Below are positions 7,027 through 7,128 of a DNA stretch of 7,128 nt, piece by piece (position 1 is the stretch's first letter; each line of letters opens with the position of its first letter). A program made the translations under genes and the position numbers. The notes under the pieces were generated by a model. That model was not told where the DNA came from. It was given only the letters and a program-made list of their open reading frames with translations, and did not search any database. The stretch is from an uncultured Chitinophagaceae bacterium (GTDB lineage: Bacteria; Bacteroidota; Bacteroidia; Chitinophagales; Chitinophagaceae): NCBI GenBank assembly GCA_937897585.1, contig CALCNY010000098.1:1-7128 (forward strand). Direction: 5' to 3'.

Positions 7027-7128
7027 TTAATGAAACTGATTTGATTCTATAATTTTTGCCATTTCCTCAGGATTGAATTTGTTGGCTTCGATACCTTCGT
7101 AAGACTTTATAATATTGCCATTCCACAA
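7027..7128 (-). CDS. C-terminal 33 residues of an unidentified protein (5' part outside window)
   Basis: The frame enters from the right edge and ends at TAA (7027-7029). It reads LWNGNIIKSYEGIEAN and then KFNPEEMAKIIESNQFH. The segment is hydrophilic and probably ends in an amphipathic helix (PEEMAKIIESN). It does not end like a DppC permease (expected DPR-type tail), and it is too short to name. The same strand and the 23-bp gap to the permease start suggest a shared operon. Its reality as a coding end is supported by natural-looking codons and the clean stop before the permease, but not by any recognised family. Confidence 0.6.
   Translation of the reverse strand: MWNGNIIKSYEGIEANKFNPEEMAKIIESNQFH

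Overview
The window looks like chromosomal DNA from a member of the Bacteroidota. The support is AT-rich sequence, start codons without a clear Shine-Dalgarno match, and a secreted multidomain protein that ends in a type IX secretion system (T9SS) type A sorting domain, a system largely confined to this phylum. The exact genus cannot be read from the sequence; a Chitinophagaceae- or Flavobacteria-like genome would fit.

Layout. Bases 1-4842 are one uninterrupted minus-strand reading frame of 1614 codons. It begins at the ATG at 4842 and runs off the left edge just before its C-terminus. It encodes, in order: a signal peptide, a right-handed parallel beta-helix domain (residues about 27-579), twelve SprB-like Ig-fold repeats arranged as three copies of a four-domain block (about 587-1450), one divergent thirteenth repeat (about 1451-1534) and most of a T9SS sorting domain (from about 1556). 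Bases 4843-5218 are a non-coding divergent intergenic region with a 16-bp perfect palindrome. Bases 5219-5962 (plus) encode a 247-residue multi-pass membrane protein with a striking GAGEEISWGQR motif and no function that I recognise. Bases 5966-7003 (minus) encode a DppB/OppB-family ABC transporter permease that converges on the membrane-protein gene with only 3 bp between the stop codons. Bases 7027-7128 (minus) are the last 33 codons of another gene, probably co-transcribed with the permease.

How the parts relate. The large protein should be exported by Sec, cross the outer membrane through T9SS and be displayed or released as an adhesin- or carbohydrate-interacting surface protein. The permease should form half of a peptide- or nickel-type import channel, but its usual DppC partner is not next to it. 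Nothing in the sequence ties these genes into one pathway. The most unusual feature is the higher-order repeat in the large protein: four non-identical Ig-like domains were duplicated as a unit at a near-exact 289-residue period, and the two cysteines of a typical SprB repeat are split between alternating domain types.
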